A stretch of DNA of 56,292 nucleotides from Solirubrobacterales bacterium (GTDB taxonomy: Bacteria > Actinomycetota > Thermoleophilia > Solirubrobacterales > 70-9), in the NCBI GenBank assembly GCA_020438295.1, contig JAGQUV010000010.1, forward strand, positions 1 to 56,292, written 5' to 3'. How positions within the stretch are numbered: the stretch's first letter is position 1; the number at the start of each line of letters is the position of its first letter. A program made the position numbers and the translations under genes. Positions 56,180-56,292 of the stretch are shown here, one piece after another. The notes beneath the pieces are model-generated. The model was not told where the DNA came from. It did no database searches and was given only the letters and a program-made list of their open reading frames with translations.

Positions 56180-56278
56180 CCGTCCGACGCGAACCGGAGA
56201 GATCTGCATTTGGCTCCCAGAGCGGGTTTCCGAGCGTCCCTGCAACAAACCCTGCAAACACACGTTCGCGTCCGACGG
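56180..56278. repeat. Imperfect inverted repeat downstream of dnaE2
   Basis: The arm 56180-56195 (CCGTCCGACGCGAACC) and the arm 56263-56278 pair in inverted orientation at 14 of 16 positions, around 67 bases. Inside, CCCTGCAA occurs twice 12 bases apart (about 56238-56257). The element ends the window; I cannot see what follows. It might be a terminator region, a recombination site or chance. Confidence 0.35.
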
Positions 56279-56292
56279 GCCGCGTACATTAC

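Noticed and set aside
56170..56292. A tRNA gene after dnaE2
   Set aside because: No cloverleaf with T-loop GTTCGA pattern and anticodon arm could be drawn on either strand.

Overview
The window is 56.3 kb of very GC-rich, densely packed bacterial chromosome with no rRNA, tRNA, CRISPR array or insertion sequence that I can see. The content points to an actinobacterium, perhaps of the deep-branching Thermoleophilia (inference). It has a GarA-like FHA protein beside an FtsR-like MerR regulator, DUF3159, SepF, an actinobacterial LexA box (CGAAC-N4-GTTCG), and an ImuB/DUF6504/DnaE2 cassette. The short HisG plus HisZ is unlike the long HisG of the mainstream mycobacteria/corynebacteria. No gene-free stretch exceeds 300 bases; the longest is about 200 bases upstream of the RlpA-like gene.

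Layout. 1-6.3 kb: a partial SNF2-type helicase, a CBS-domain protein with an NhaD/ArsB-type ion transporter, a DUF3159 membrane protein with a DnaQ-like exonuclease, then divergent CDF metal exporter and NhaA antiporter. 6.3-12.4 kb: gltB-gltD glutamate synthase. 12.5-21.2 kb: an SDR dehydrogenase, CcdA, a small hypothetical, an RlpA-like wall protein, glutamine-dependent NAD synthetase, a PaaI-type thioesterase, a HTH/transmembrane/RskA-like fusion protein, an alkyl-DHAP-synthase-like flavoenzyme and a SRPBCC protein. 21.2-40.9 kb: one long minus-strand block. In transcription order it holds cca, pgeF, sepF, proC, yggT-like, lspA, an RluA-type pseudouridine synthase, rpsB, tsf, pyrH, frr, uppS, cdsA, dxr, rseP, an acyl-CoA ligase, an uncharacterised toroid-like protein, ispG, proS, pgsA-like, the FHA protein and the MerR regulator. 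It joins translation, envelope-lipid and isoprenoid (MEP) synthesis, and cell division.

41-42.8 kb: a membrane-anchored beta-propeller protein and an orphan ribbon-helix-helix protein. 42.8-49.8 kb: murA-hisZ-hisG-hisD-hisB-hisH-hisA-hisF, tightly overlapping, without hisC, hisI or hisE. 49.8-56.2 kb: an anchored alpha/beta hydrolase, then an SOS mutagenesis cassette. A perfect 16-bp LexA-type palindrome sits just before imuB, which is followed by a DUF6504 gene and dnaE2. A small cysteine-containing protein is transcribed divergently from the same palindrome.

Points most worth a second look: the LexA palindrome shared with the small Cys protein; a near-consensus promoter placed so that the FHA gene would be leaderless, plus the same TANNNT-at-start pattern at several other genes; the MurA active-site Cys-to-Asp change; the HTH-TM-RskA fusion; an acyl-CoA ligase and toroid-like protein inserted between rseP and ispG; and several perfect inverted repeats in front of transporter and wall genes. 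I see no complete, clearly novel multi-gene system.
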